From the NCBI RefSeq assembly GCF_963678635.1, contig NC_087071.1:12353088-12417087 (forward strand): 64,000 nucleotides of DNA. The letters run 5' to 3'. Under the pieces are notes generated by a model, which had not been told where the DNA came from, ran no database searches, and saw only the letters and a list, made by a program, of their open reading frames with translations. This DNA comes from Symsagittifera roscoffensis (lineage: Eukaryota > Xenacoelomorpha > Acoela > Convolutidae). This document shows positions 16,771-26,655 of the stretch, piece after piece (the first letter of the stretch is position 1; each line of letters starts with the position of its first letter). The position numbers were made by a program, and so were the translations under genes.

Positions 16771-17393
16771 TCTCTGTCTTTGGATCTCTTGCTTAACCGT
16801 TGTTCTATTTCTCTCGCTGCCAGGTCTTGTTTCACTTTGTTGATGGCCTCCGCTGCCGCCTTCTCATAATCTATTGCTAGGTAGTTCTTCGCCGTGGCCT
16901 CTACTGCGCTATTACTTTGTGTTACAGCTTTCACTGTTTTCGTTGGTAGCTCTGCACTTGGTCTTTCTATGTTTTTCGTCTCAAATTCACCTTGTCTGTT
17001 TCTCTGGTTCTGCACCGCTGCTAGCGCCAACTTGTGTTTTGGATGACTCTGATTCTTGACCACTTCCCAAAACAACGGACAGTCCATCCTGAAGTGCCCC
17101 TCTTGGTTGCAGAAGAAGTATCTTGCACCTATTTTGATGATCAAGCCACTATAGAACTCGTGTTCCTCCATCTGGCTCATCTCTTCCTCATCGGGTGCAT
17201 ATCCCAAACTCTTCATGCCCTGTTTGTATGTCGTACAATCCGCCACATGATGATCCGCCGACCCGCAGTTGGCACATGACCTGCGTTTGTCCATGTCATC
17301 TCTGGGCTTGTACCATGACGACCTCTGTGGCGGACTTCCCCCTTGTGTGTTCCTGTTGTCTGAGTGCGAGAATTTCTTGGGTTTCATCAGCAT
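16767..17393 (-). CDS. Zinc-knuckle (nucleocapsid-like) protein
   Basis: A 208-codon frame, in frame with gag but separated from it by TAG and TAA. Cys40, Cys43, His48 and Cys53 form a CCHC zinc knuckle (CANCGSADHHVADC). A second knuckle has Cys95, His100 and Cys105, but its first Cys is replaced by Tyr92 (YFFCNQEGHFRMDC). The C-terminal third is a basic and acidic helix. CCHC knuckles bind element RNA for packaging. The short gap to gag suggests that both come from one Gag precursor. Confidence 0.85.
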   Translation of the reverse strand: MLMKPKKFSHSDNRNTQGGSPPQRSSWYKPRDDMDKRRSCANCGSADHHVADCTTYKQGMKSLGYAPDEEEMSQMEEHEFYSGLIIKIGARYFFCNQEGHFRMDCPLFWEVVKNQSHPKHKLALAAVQNQRNRQGEFETKNIERPSAELPTKTVKAVTQSNSAVEATAKNYLAIDYEKAAAEAINKVKQDLAAREIEQRLSKRSKDRE

Positions 17394-17408
17394 TTACTCT
17401 CTTGACTT

Positions 17409-18893
17409 CTACCTCATATCTTCTGGAGTTGGTGCACTGTCTTTCGACAATGTATAGTACGTTGCTAACATCGTTCTCAAGTCATCACTCTTTACCCCAT
17501 CAATGAACTTTGAGGCGATGCTGAAGTTTCTTCGATTGGTAGATTCTTCCGGGTCACTCCTTCTTCTCAAGCTCTCAAGATCATCTAGGAACCTGTCTAT
17601 CGATTCATCGTCCCTTTGTCTCCTCTTTTCAAATCGCATCATCGCTTGATGAACCTTCATGCCTGAGCCGAATCTGTTTAACAATATTTCAAAGATTTTG
17701 TCCGCTGTGTCGCGTTCCTCTTCTTTCTTCGCAACCACGCATTTCAATGCCGTTCCTTCCAGATTGCTCAGTATCGCTGTGCATGCCTGCCTCTCATCGT
17801 TCAAGTTGTCTTGTTCTAAGTGCATCCTCATGACTTCTACCCAAGTGTCAATGCATCCATCTGAATCATCTTTGAACTCCTTCGATTTCTTGAAGGTTTT
17901 CCTGGATTTGTTGCCTCCTCTGTCACTCGAGTCGGTGTTCCTCGTGGCGAAGGCTTCTAGCGTCCTGTTCATCATTTCCCAGGTGCTTGCCCAAGCCATG
18001 GCATCCGGTCCCACGTTGTTGTGAGTCGTGGAGTCCCCTGGACCACTGGTTGTGTTCGCTGTTCCATTTTTTATAATGGCCCTGGCCCCCACCGGTGCCG
18101 TAATCGCGGCCTCCCGGGTTGCTGGTAACGGTGTTGACTGTCGTTTGTTCCTTTGAGGCTCCACGAAGTCCACTCTATTACCTTGTGTTCTCTCTGCAGC
18201 TGGCCTGTCTTGTTGTGTTGAATTCCTAAGAATAGCGTCTAGCTTTGTCTGTATTGCACTTGAGCTCTCAGCCTGTTCCCTACTCATCGTATCCATTCTC
18301 GTTTCCAAACTCCCTAACTGGCAATTCACTGTGTCATATCGCTGCTTCATTTCTTGCATGTCTTTTCTGATGTTCTTTCCTCGCTCTTCATCAGTGGTTT
18401 TTACTTTGTCAGACATCTTCTGAAGCTTTTCCTCCGTCGCTCTCGCTAGATGGAAATAGTTGTCCAAGTACTCATGTTTGTTGTGTCTCATTTCATTCCT
18501 TATCACATTTCTATCCTCTTCGCTGTGCTTCAGTTTCTCATCTATCTGATCTAGTTTCGCCATCAAGTCGCTTAACTCAAGAGTTGTCGTTCCATGGTCC
18601 GTTGTTGTCCTGTAGTTGGTCACTGGTCCCGATTTTCTCTGACCCTCGTTCTGCTCGGTCTCTGTTGTTCTCCTGAATACTGTTCCGAATGTTTTGCTTT
18701 TCTCGACTTTCGTCTCCTCCACTGCTGCGTCCTTCGATCTCATTCCAACCATCATTGCTAATCTTTCCGTAAAAGACGTTCTCTTTTGAGACTCATCCTT
18801 CACTGTTTCTGGCGTGTTGCCTGTTGTGTCTTCCACGTTGTCTATCGGTGAGAACTCTATGGGATTCGGGTTGGGTTCTTCCGCATTAGGCAT
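17409..18893 (-). CDS. Gag, capsid-like structural protein
   Basis: A 494-codon frame with an ATG start, nine nucleotides after the stop of the small upstream ORF. Residues about 100-230 are a charged coiled coil. The C-terminal portion (about 335-494) has the layout of the retrotransposon Gag capsid domain: WVEVMRMHLEQDNLNDE, AILSNLEGTAL, FEILLNRFG, DDESIDRFLDDLESL. It ends at TAG; reading on in frame meets a TAA and then the zinc-knuckle ATG. The protein would assemble the particle. E2 has lost this region. Confidence 0.9.
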   Translation of the reverse strand: MPNAEEPNPNPIEFSPIDNVEDTTGNTPETVKDESQKRTSFTERLAMMVGMRSKDAAVEETKVEKSKTFGTVFRRTTETEQNEGQRKSGPVTNYRTTTDHGTTTLELSDLMAKLDQIDEKLKHSEEDRNVIRNEMRHNKHEYLDNYFHLARATEEKLQKMSDKVKTTDEERGKNIRKDMQEMKQRYDTVNCQLGSLETRMDTMSREQAESSSAIQTKLDAILRNSTQQDRPAAERTQGNRVDFVEPQRNKRQSTPLPATREAAITAPVGARAIIKNGTANTTSGPGDSTTHNNVGPDAMAWASTWEMMNRTLEAFATRNTDSSDRGGNKSRKTFKKSKEFKDDSDGCIDTWVEVMRMHLEQDNLNDERQACTAILSNLEGTALKCVVAKKEEERDTADKIFEILLNRFGSGMKVHQAMMRFEKRRQRDDESIDRFLDDLESLRRRSDPEESTNRRNFSIASKFIDGVKSDDLRTMLATYYTLSKDSAPTPEDMR

Positions 18894-18899
18894 TGGAGT

Positions 18900-19163
18900 T
18901 TACTCTGTCGTATTCTTTCCTGCTTCATCCACACTTTGATCAGGTGTCTCTAGATCAATCTCAATGGTGGGTTTTACTCGTTCCCCTTCCATGCCCTCTC
19001 TTGCTTTGTTCTCCGTGGTACTCCTCGTGCTGACCATACTAACTGAAAAGTTCTTCTTTGTTACATTCGGACCCATTGATGTTGTCTTACGTAGCGACGA
19101 AATATACTTTGTCTTCGCTTCGGTAGATCTTCTTTCAGCTACCGGTACCCTGCTCCGCCTCAT
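18900..19163 (-). CDS. Small basic ORF upstream of gag
   Basis: An 87-codon ATG-started frame, in frame with gag and separated from it by TAA, two codons and the gag ATG. It is rich in Arg, Lys, Ser and Thr at the N-terminus and acidic at the C-terminus, with no recognised domain. It may be an N-terminal extension of Gag cut by a stop, or a short leader ORF. Confidence 0.45.
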   Translation of the reverse strand: MRRSRVPVAERRSTEAKTKYISSLRKTTSMGPNVTKKNFSVSMVSTRSTTENKAREGMEGERVKPTIEIDLETPDQSVDEAGKNTTE

Positions 19164-19362
19164 TATTTACAATTGTTACTATTTACAGTAATATTATCTA
19201 CAAAATTCTACTCTAAGGTTAAAACCCCTTTGACAAAAAAAAATTTATAAAAAGAAATCGACGATTTGCTAAAAACAACTTTTCTTAAGCTCTTGAAAAT
19301 TTTATATGTTAGGATAGGATAGAGAATATGATTTTACAATTGGTTACTTCAACCTGACTTAT

Positions 19363-19926
19363 GTCCCAAGACCAACGTCCCAAGACTAGTGTCCCAAGAC
19401 TAATGTCCCAAGACCAATGTCCCAAGACCAACGTCCCAAGACCACTGTCCCAAGACTAATGTCCCAAGACCAATGGCCCAAGACCAACGTCCCAAGACTT
19501 TTGTCCCAAGACTAATGTCCCAAGACCAATGGCCCAAGACTAATGTCCCAAGACCACTGTCCCAAGACAAATGTCCCAAGACCAATGTCCCAAGACTAAT
19601 GTCCCAAGACCAATGTCCCAAGACCAATGTCCCAAGACCACTGTCCCAAGACCAACGTCCCAAGACCAATGTCCCAAGACCACTGTCGCAAGACCAATGT
19701 CCCAAGACCAATGGCCCAAGACTAATGTCCCAAGACCAATGTCCCAAGACCAATGTTCCAAGACCAATGTCCCAAGACCACTTTCCCAAGACCAACGTCC
19801 CAAGACTGCTCTGGTCCAAGACTGTCCCAAGGCTGCACTGTCCCAAGACTGTCCCAAGACTGTGTTGCCCCAAGACTGTCCCCAGACTGCAATGTCCCAA
19901 GACTTCTTCGGTACTGTCCCAAGACT
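19363..19926. repeat. 14-bp minisatellite in the E1 leader
   Basis: The unit GTCCCAAGACCAAT, with CCAAC, CTAAT and CACT variants, repeats about 31 times in register from 19363 to 19805. Irregular units follow to 19926, including CTGTCCCAAGACTG. Because 14 is not a multiple of three, three units make 42 nt and every frame stays open, which produces long spurious ORFs on both strands. It lies upstream of the first E1 ORF and would be transcribed in the leader. Confidence 0.97.
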
Positions 19927-20785
19927 CGTCACTGAGTGTCTGGATATTTGGTCTCTTCTTCTTCGTTGTAGGGACTATTGAACCACTGTTTCTTTTACCA
20001 CCACTTGAGCTCTTGTAAAAATTTTCCCAAAATCCCTTTCTTACTGTTCAAAACCCAAATACTGACCCCCCTGTATTTTAAACTCTAAATTCCCTGCAGG
20101 TATCTTGTGATCACCTGTTCGTTAAAATACCAACAACAAATTTTCACCAAAACGTAAAATTTTAAACTGGAAAAATTTTCAAAAACAGATGGTTGAATTC
20201 TCCTGAAATTCAAGGTTGACTGATGTCAATCTTGTCCGAAAAAATGTCTGGTACCCGATTGCCACGCGTTTTCCTCCCCCCTGCTAGCGATCTTATTCGG
20301 TATCACAAAAACTGTCTATGTCCGTTCCCCCCTACCGATCCGACCAGGGTTACTTAACCTGATTCTAATTTTGGATATCGGCTTCCTATAACCAACGCGT
20401 GTAAATATCTAATGTAACTAACTCGACAATGTCGAACAATTAGTTACTCTAATGTGTCCCCCCTTTTTACAATTTATAACCGCTAACCTCTAACTTAACC
20501 AGCCCCCCTTCTAACCTCCCCCATCTTTAGCCCCCCTCTTAAGCCGAAAAATCTTGTAAGCGCCGGGTGCTAAACCTCTCCAGAGAAAACCGTAGACCTG
20601 TTTCCAGGCCTGCTTGTGCAAAAACTTCCTCAAAACAATGGGACTCCGCTTATCCAATTTTACACTTATCTCCTATAATGTAATTTGGATTCTAACGATA
20701 CCCGTTGCCCAACTTGAGAACACCCCTGTGCGTCCTCCTGTGGTGATCCTGTGCTGGTTGTCTCTGTTCTGCACTTGACAGCAGC
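19927..20785. other. E1 leader, no gene seen
   Basis: AT-rich with C-rich patches (CCCCCC runs near 20064, 20275 and 20500). No ORF shows coding character. A TTTAAAATACAGGGGGG motif on the minus strand near 20073 resembles one in the post-pol spacer. Confidence 0.5.
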
Positions 20786-20992
20786 ACCACTTTCCCACTT
20801 GGCTGGTCACCTCTTCCAGTCAAGTCTCCTAGTGGTCCGGTTCGATCCTTGTGAACCACTTTCCCACTCGGCTGGTCACCCTTTCCAGTCAAGTCTCCTA
20901 GTGGTCCGGTTCGATCCTTGTGAACCACTTTCCCACTCGACTGGTCACCTCTTCCAGTCAAGTCTCCTAGTTGTCCGGCTTGGTTGCAATCT
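20786..20992. repeat. 69-bp tandem repeat, three copies
   Basis: Copies start at 20786, 20855 and 20924 with ACCACTTTCCCACT and run through CCAGTCAAGTCTCCTAG. The first two also share GGTTCGATCCTTGTGA; the third diverges near its end. The array lies in the E1 leader next to the candidate primer-binding site. A packaging or dimerisation role would be speculation. Confidence 0.95.
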
Positions 20993-21012
20993 ATCTGAAA
21001 ACCCTTAACAAC

Positions 21013-21031
21013 GCCCCCCACTCGGGCACCT
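21013..21031 (-). other. Candidate primer-binding site of E1
   Basis: The minus strand reads AGGTGCCCGAGTGGGGGGC a few bases after ACTTCA. Its shape is like a retroelement tRNA primer-binding site of the TGGYGCCC type, but the first base is A instead of T, and I cannot match a specific nematode tRNA from memory. Treat it as a hint for the LTR edge. Confidence 0.3.
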
Positions 21032-21033
21032 TA

Positions 21034-22050
21034 TTGAAGTCACTGGTTTAAATTGCTATATTGATCGAAACGATCGGTCTTATAAAACAGTATGGGTATA
21101 CTATTTAAATAATATAAAGGTTTGATCCAAATGATCCGGTATCAAAGTCACTGTCTTTTCGTTTTATGGTTTTTGTTCCTTTTTCTATACTTTTTTCTTG
21201 TTTTTTGTTTCCCTAGTTACCCTCCTTTACTCGTTTAGCTAGGCCTCGTTAGGAGAGCGTACCAGGAAGTTTTCTCAAGTTTTCTTAAAAAGCTATCACG
21301 GTACAACCGGAAGGTTTACACGTTCCCGCTGAACCGTACCACCGGTACTCTAGAATGGGCATGTAGCCCGGAGCTGTGTCAAGTGGGTTCGACTCCGTAG
21401 TCATGATGTCGTAAAAACACCCAGGAGCGCCATAAAAACACTATGTAACAGTCGCCTACTTTAGTCACATATGAGGCTTAAGAAAAATAGGCCCTATAAC
21501 CATTGGCTCAAGAGTCAGGGACACTATCTCTTGTGTTTTTCTACCTCAAGAACGGTCGGAGCCAATTCGGTTCGCTTGCGACATGAGACTAGAACCCGTT
21601 ACAGCTTAAAGGCTACTACCAAAATATCCCCCCACTCTAGAAAATAAGAACAATCCCATACTTAGGTCTCAAAATACCCAAAATACATGAACGCCGTTAA
21701 AAAGAGGGTCGGAACAATCCGTTAAGTTACTTTTTATTGGAGCTGTCCACCTTTCCATTGAAGGTTCACTCTAGTTTGTTCCGAATAGTAGTTCTCTCTT
21801 CTTTTTATTATCTCTCTTCCTATTTCGGAATAAGACAGCTCTATTCGTGTCCTACTTTATATCTGGAAATTGCGAATAGCAATTTCCTGCTGTTTTTCTT
21901 GAGTATTTTCCCGCAATTGTAAATTCGGATGTTCTGATTTTTTACTTTTTTATTTCAGTTGGTACGAGAAACTGAGCATGACAGGCTCCATTCGAAATTT
22001 TGAAAATTAAAGCTCCACTCCAAAATCACGTATTTTCGTGTCTCTCAAGG
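21034..22050 (-). other. Probable E1 5' LTR region
   Basis: If the primer-binding site is right, the LTR ends (element sense) in ACTTCA at about 21034 and its other end lies before E2 homology begins, at 22050-22087. The stretch has no credible ORF, T-rich blocks, and TTTATT on the plus strand (AATAAA on the element strand) near 21730 and 21950. The 3' LTR is outside the window, so the boundaries cannot be confirmed here. Confidence 0.35.
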
Positions 22051-22086
22051 TCAAACTTCCAGACATGACCGACTGGCACAATTAGT

Positions 22087-22926
22087 GTTCATACCAAGTC
22101 CCACGTCACAGCAGACAGTGACCAAATAAGATAGATATATTTGGATCAGGAAGAACTTAAGGATAGTAGACTTGGTCATGACGCCATAATGGAACAAGAT
22201 GCGTTACACACTGGATACGAAGCAGATGCGATTGCACATCTGCTAGACACAGATGGAGGAAAGGTCGAAGTAACAGGACTTCTAGACACAGGAGCAGTGG
22301 TCAGTGTAATGCCCATAAAGACAAGGGAAAGAATGGGTTTTACCAGGGAGGATCTTATACCAACGAAATTAGGTCTGGCAGCCGCTTACCGCGGAGCGAT
22401 CTACGTGGCCGGGAGAACACCAACAATGGTCTTCCACATGAGAGGATGGAAGCTCTGGATGAGTTTCCTCGTAGTGGAGATCCTGGAAAATTCGAATCAG
22501 TTCAAAATGGGGCGCGACTTTGTCAGGAATTGCGACTTGATGATCGACCTCCATAAGAGAGCAGTAAACAGAATAATAACTGATGAAACTAAGATAAAAA
22601 CTTGGGAAACAATGGGCTTTTCGAGGGAAGATCTAATTCCGACGAATCTCCCACTGGCTGCAGTCAATCGAGGAGCAATTTACGTAGCCGGAAGAACACC
22701 AATAACGGTCCTCCACATGGGAGGACGGGATCTTTGGATGAGCTTCCTGGTGGTAGAGAATCTGGATGACTCCGACCAATTCATCTTGGGCAGAGATTTT
22801 GTCGAGAATTTCGACTTGATGATTGACTTGAACAACGGTCTAATAAGGATTAGAAACCCGGACCGGAAGTATGTTAAGAAACCAGTTAAAAGAATAATAA
22901 CAGATGAAAACAAGGTACCTTTTTAA
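22087..22926 (+). pseudogene. E2 protease with internal tandem duplication
   Basis: Reading starts with HTKSHVTADSDQI, interrupted by a TAG, then 261 open codons from 22141. VTGLLDTGAVVSVMP gives the catalytic motif near 22277. The segment from TRERMGFTREDLIP to NRIITDETK (about 22318-22590) is followed by a diverged second copy from ETMGFSREDLIP to RIITDENK (about 22600-22915). The second copy lacks the DTG motif and resembles E1 more closely (FILGRDF, RIRNPDRK). The duplication is older than the 1.7-kb one in E1, since the copies differ widely. Confidence 0.85.
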
Positions 22927-22929
22927 CAA

Positions 22930-24892
22930 GGTACAAGGTGAAAATAGAAAAATAAAATTACAGCCCGGGCAGGCAGCAGTAGCGATTTGTAGGATAACAA
23001 CTTTAAACTCCTTGAGTGATAGTCAGCAGGTTTATTTGTAACTCAACTCAAGCAGTCAAATTTCAGTGGTTTTAGTCCGGAGCTTTTCCGTAACACGAAA
23101 CGGGCTGTGTGTGAGTGTATTGTTGAACGCAGTGGACACAACGGTTTCAATCCAGCGTGGAAGGAAATTGACTACGTTCTGCCGATGAGATCGGACTATG
23201 AAGAACCACCAAACGTGAGTAAGCATCATGTAAAGGACTGTCCATTTCATGCGGACAAAGATTTAGTCTTTAAAATGAATAATGAATTGAAATCTTTGGA
23301 TAAAATGTTTTCAATGAGATCCGAAACAAATGACGGCTTGCCAAGCTGCTCGAATTTTCCGGAACGCCCCTCGTCATATGAATTAGAGTCCGACAAAGTT
23401 TCTTTGCCAGAGATAGAGCACTTGAGAGGTAAGATGAGCGAGGAAGAGTTCGAGTCGCTGAAGGCAGTTTTCAATCGGAACGCAGACGTTTTTTCAAAAC
23501 ACAAAACGGATAATGTTTGTTGTAATTTCGTAGAGCACGAAAACGAACTAGAAGAAGGCGCCGTTCCCCACACGGAGGGCGGAAGGAGCAGGACACCTCA
23601 TAAATCGCAAGCGTGCCGAGAGGAAATAGAATTGTTGCTCGAATACGACATGATAGAACCCTCAAAGTCACCTTGGGCTTGTGGAGTTGTCATGGCTAAA
23701 AAGAAAGGGGAACAGCCAAGATTTTCATTATCTGAATGCGGTGACCATAAAGGACGCCTATCCACTACCACGTATAGACGAGATCCTCTCGGAACTTTGC
23801 GGTGCCAAGTTTTTCGCTAGACTGGATCTGGATTCTGCCTTCTTGCATGTTCTTCTGCGAAAGAAGGACAGAGAAAAGACCAAATTTTCATGTGAATTCG
23901 GCTTGTACTAGTGGAAGAATGAGCTCTTTGGACTGTGCAATGCCACGGCGACATTTCAAAGACTGATGGCTCAGGCTTTCACCAGGGTAAAGAAGGATTA
24001 CGGGAATCTCGTGATGTGCTACGTGGATGACGTGATCATAACGACACCGACCTTGGCAGATCAAATCGAAAGACTCGATGTGGTCATCGACTACATGAAG
24101 AGAGCCGGCTTGCAAACCACCAAAATGTGAGATCGTTAGGGACTCAATCAAGTACCTGGGAAGAATGGTAGGTAGACATGGCGTGAGGCCGGACCCGGAT
24201 GCGGTGGAGGCCGTGTTGACATGGAAGGCCCCCAGAACGGACTCTCAGCTCATGAGCATCCCGAGATTTGTCAATTAGTTCACAGGGGATACGCAGACAA
24301 GGTGTACCCAATGCAGCAACTAATGCGCAACAAAGAGAAGGAATTCGATAAGAATGAAAGAGCTCAGGAAGTTTTCGAGAATTTATAGCGGGAACTGTGC
24401 GAAGCTCCAGTGCTAGGCGTGCCCACGGAGAAATGCATGTACGTTCTCGACACTGATGCTTCAGTGGTAGCCATTTAAGGAAGACTGCATCAGGTGCGAG
24501 AATGGAATGGGAGGACGGTTCTCCGTCCCATTGCATGTAGCAGCAAAGTGAAAGTGTTGAGCGACACTGGAATGAAACATGGTGCACCAAAGGCAGAAAT
24601 GTTTGCGGTAGTTATGTTCGTGGAGAAGTACCGCGCATACATGGCGAGCGCTCCCTTCAAGTTGCGTGTAGATAACACAGCTCTATCTTGGTTGAAGACG
24701 TACTCGATGGACCAGAGTTATATTGGTCGTTGAATAGTCAGGTTGGATGGCTACCACATGATAATTGAGCATAGGATGCATGACAAGCACCACAATGCTG
24801 ACACCCTCAGAAAGAACACTGAATTTTATGAGAGAGTGGAGCAGAAGCAGGCCAATCAGGCGGAAATCATGGAAGGATTCTAGTTTCTGGAC
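22930..24892 (+). pseudogene. E2 reverse transcriptase and RNase H, decayed
   Basis: The reading is broken by several frameshifts and stops, but SKSPWACGVVMAKKKG (about 23665), LDLDSAFLHVLL, ATATFQRLM and YVDD (24020-24031) are legible. RNase H follows with VLDTDAS, FKLRVDNTALSWL and MIIEHRMHDKHHNAD near 24758. A TGA sits five codons before the place where E1 also has a TGA. It cannot encode a working enzyme. Confidence 0.9.
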
Positions 24893-26643
24893 AAAGTGAC
24901 CTATGAAGCACTTCCCTTGATGAGATGGTTGGACAAGTCAGGACATCCAAAACCGGAAAACCCAGAAATACCAGTGGAGAAAGCAGCAGAAATAATGATC
25001 TTATCCAAAAAGGACCCTTGCCCTTGGATCTGTTGCTACGTTCGAACCTGGTTCAAAAGGAACTCTCTCGTATGAACATAAACAGCCTGTCCCACCACAA
25101 GTGATGCGGATGCTGAGTAGATTGATGGAGAGAGAAGTGACTATAGATGGCTCATCTGGGCAGAGACTATGGCATCGCTGACAGTCAGTGAAAAGATAAG
25201 GATAAAACTATCAAGACGCCAACACAAAGAAAACGAAAGGGATTCTAGGGCGGTAGCTCAGCAAGTAGTATCCTCGATTCCTCCAAGCATTTTTGATGAG
25301 AACTTCGTGCAAAAAAAGGACAGGAGATCGGAACTCAAAAGAGGAGTGTCATCTTTAAGGAGCCCGGTCAAAAATAGATAGAAGTTGAATCGAAAAAGAC
25401 GGCAGAAGAAAATTTGTCCGGAGAGTAGGATGTCGAACAAATTGGTCATGTAAATGAACAGCACCAGACGGAAAAACTTTTGTCCGGGGAGTTTAGATGG
25501 ATGAGTGATCGTGCACATCAAAAACTGCCGTGGAAACGTGTTTCATGGCAGACTCATCTGTTGATGATACCTCGAGGAAATTAGAGATTGAAACCTACTC
25601 AGATAGGCACTCGAGCACAGGATCAGACTTATCAGAGTTGTCAACCCACGCATTGCTGGTGGAGACTCGGGCAAGAGACTTCGACAGGGAAGTGTACCAA
25701 GGCCCTAATTGTGATCGCTAGCTGATCCCGAGTGAAAAATTCTTTGATAACGCAGCAGATATACTGGAAATGATAGCAGTATCAAATTGTTCGATGAGCT
25801 TTTTACCACAGAAAAAGCAGTCAAGACTGACCCTTACCATTTAAACAAGAAACAGAGCCATTGGCGAAGATTTAGTGCGTTAAGAAGGAAGATGACACGC
25901 GGGACAAGTAACTTGAAAATGGTTCTCCAGACAAAGGAGATCTGGAAGAGGTTAGTTACCGAATCTTGAGACAATATTTTATGTAGAAAAAGGTAAGGTT
26001 ATATCTGAACAAAGATGGGATCGTTGCTTGAAAAAGGAGGTAATAGGACAAGGTCATGTACAAACACAACGCGATAGTGTTGCCGCAACTCTATCAAACG
26101 GACTTTTTATTCAGGTCTCACGACCACATGGGCCACCAAGGAATCGATAAGGTATACCAGAGGATCTTGAAACGCTTCGAATGGCCTGGAATGAAGAAGG
26201 CATGCGAGAAGTGGGTAACAGCATGTCTGTCATGCCAGCAGGTGAAGGATCCCAGGAAATTGCGATTTCCATTGCGGTCAATAGAGTCATCCGTGTTCAA
26301 TGAAGTGGTACAGATCGATCATCGGAAGATATGCATGACAGACAGCGGCTACAACCAGGTCCTGGTGATGAGCGATCACTTCACAAAGTATGCAGAGTCC
26401 GTGTCCTGCATAACTGCGTCAGACGAAGACACATGCGATCATCTGATCAATACGTTGATAGCAAGACATGGATGTCCAATTACGTTCCAATCGGACAATG
26501 GAACAACTTTCCTAGGAGAATTCAACAAGGAGCTCATGAGTCGTTCTCAAGTAGCTCAGGCTCATTCTACGATGTATCATCCTTAAACTAACGGCTTGGT
26601 GAAAAGACAAAATTGGACTCTGGTGTCGATGTTGAGGGTGTAA
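24893..26643 (+). pseudogene. E2 RNase H-integrase linker and integrase core
   Basis: The linker is decayed but shows MRWLDKSGHP and two ENLSGE/LLSGEF segments. From 26056 the frame is open for 176 codons: SHDHMGHQGIDK and CLSCQQVKD are the zinc module, VQIDH and QSDNG the first two catalytic Asp. After a stop in THPXTNGL comes LVKRQN, where the catalytic Glu is Lys. A TAA then follows LRV, one codon before the position of the TGA in E1. Confidence 0.9.
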
Positions 26644-26655
26644 TGTTCCAGATAC

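Larger units (their letters stand above)
1..22050 (-). mobile_element. E1: giant Ty3/gypsy-type LTR retroelement with a long post-pol module, 3' end outside window
   Basis: Gag, zinc knuckle, aspartic protease, RT with YVDD, RNase H and D,D-35-E integrase follow one another on the minus strand in the order protease-RT-RNase H-integrase, which is the Ty3/gypsy order. After integrase there are about 11 kb of further ORFs on the same strand, including a macro domain and an SGNH hydrolase, still open at the window start. The element is therefore longer than 21 kb, against roughly 5-9 kb for typical gypsy elements. Lesions are few (a protease frameshift, a stop near the end of RNase H, a frameshift before integrase, a stop within the integrase region, a macro frameshift), so the insertion is probably fairly young but not intact as assembled. 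The upstream limit near 22050 is inferred from where homology of the neighbouring E2 begins. Confidence 0.9.

Noticed and set aside
518-19163. Alternative genetic code to explain the in-frame stops
   Set aside because: TAA, TAG and TGA all serve as ORF ends, so no single reassignment would merge the frames.
4024-19163. Bacterial operon or contamination, because of tightly packed same-strand ORFs
   Set aside because: Gag-protease-RT-RNase H-integrase homology, lack of ribosome-binding sites and the nematode-like flanks show a eukaryotic retroelement.
19363-19926. CRISPR-like array
   Set aside because: Units are 14 bp and contiguous, without unique spacers, and the context is eukaryotic.
19400-20018. 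Long ORFs on both strands (130-181 codons) through the 14-bp repeat
   Set aside because: They exist only because a 14-bp unit without stops keeps all frames open. The peptides are pure repeat with no other coding feature.
20786-21420. tRNA or SINE promoter (GGTTCGATCC in the 69-bp repeat, GGGTTCGACTCC near 21388)
   Set aside because: B-box-like words only. No A box at proper distance, and no cloverleaf could be drawn.
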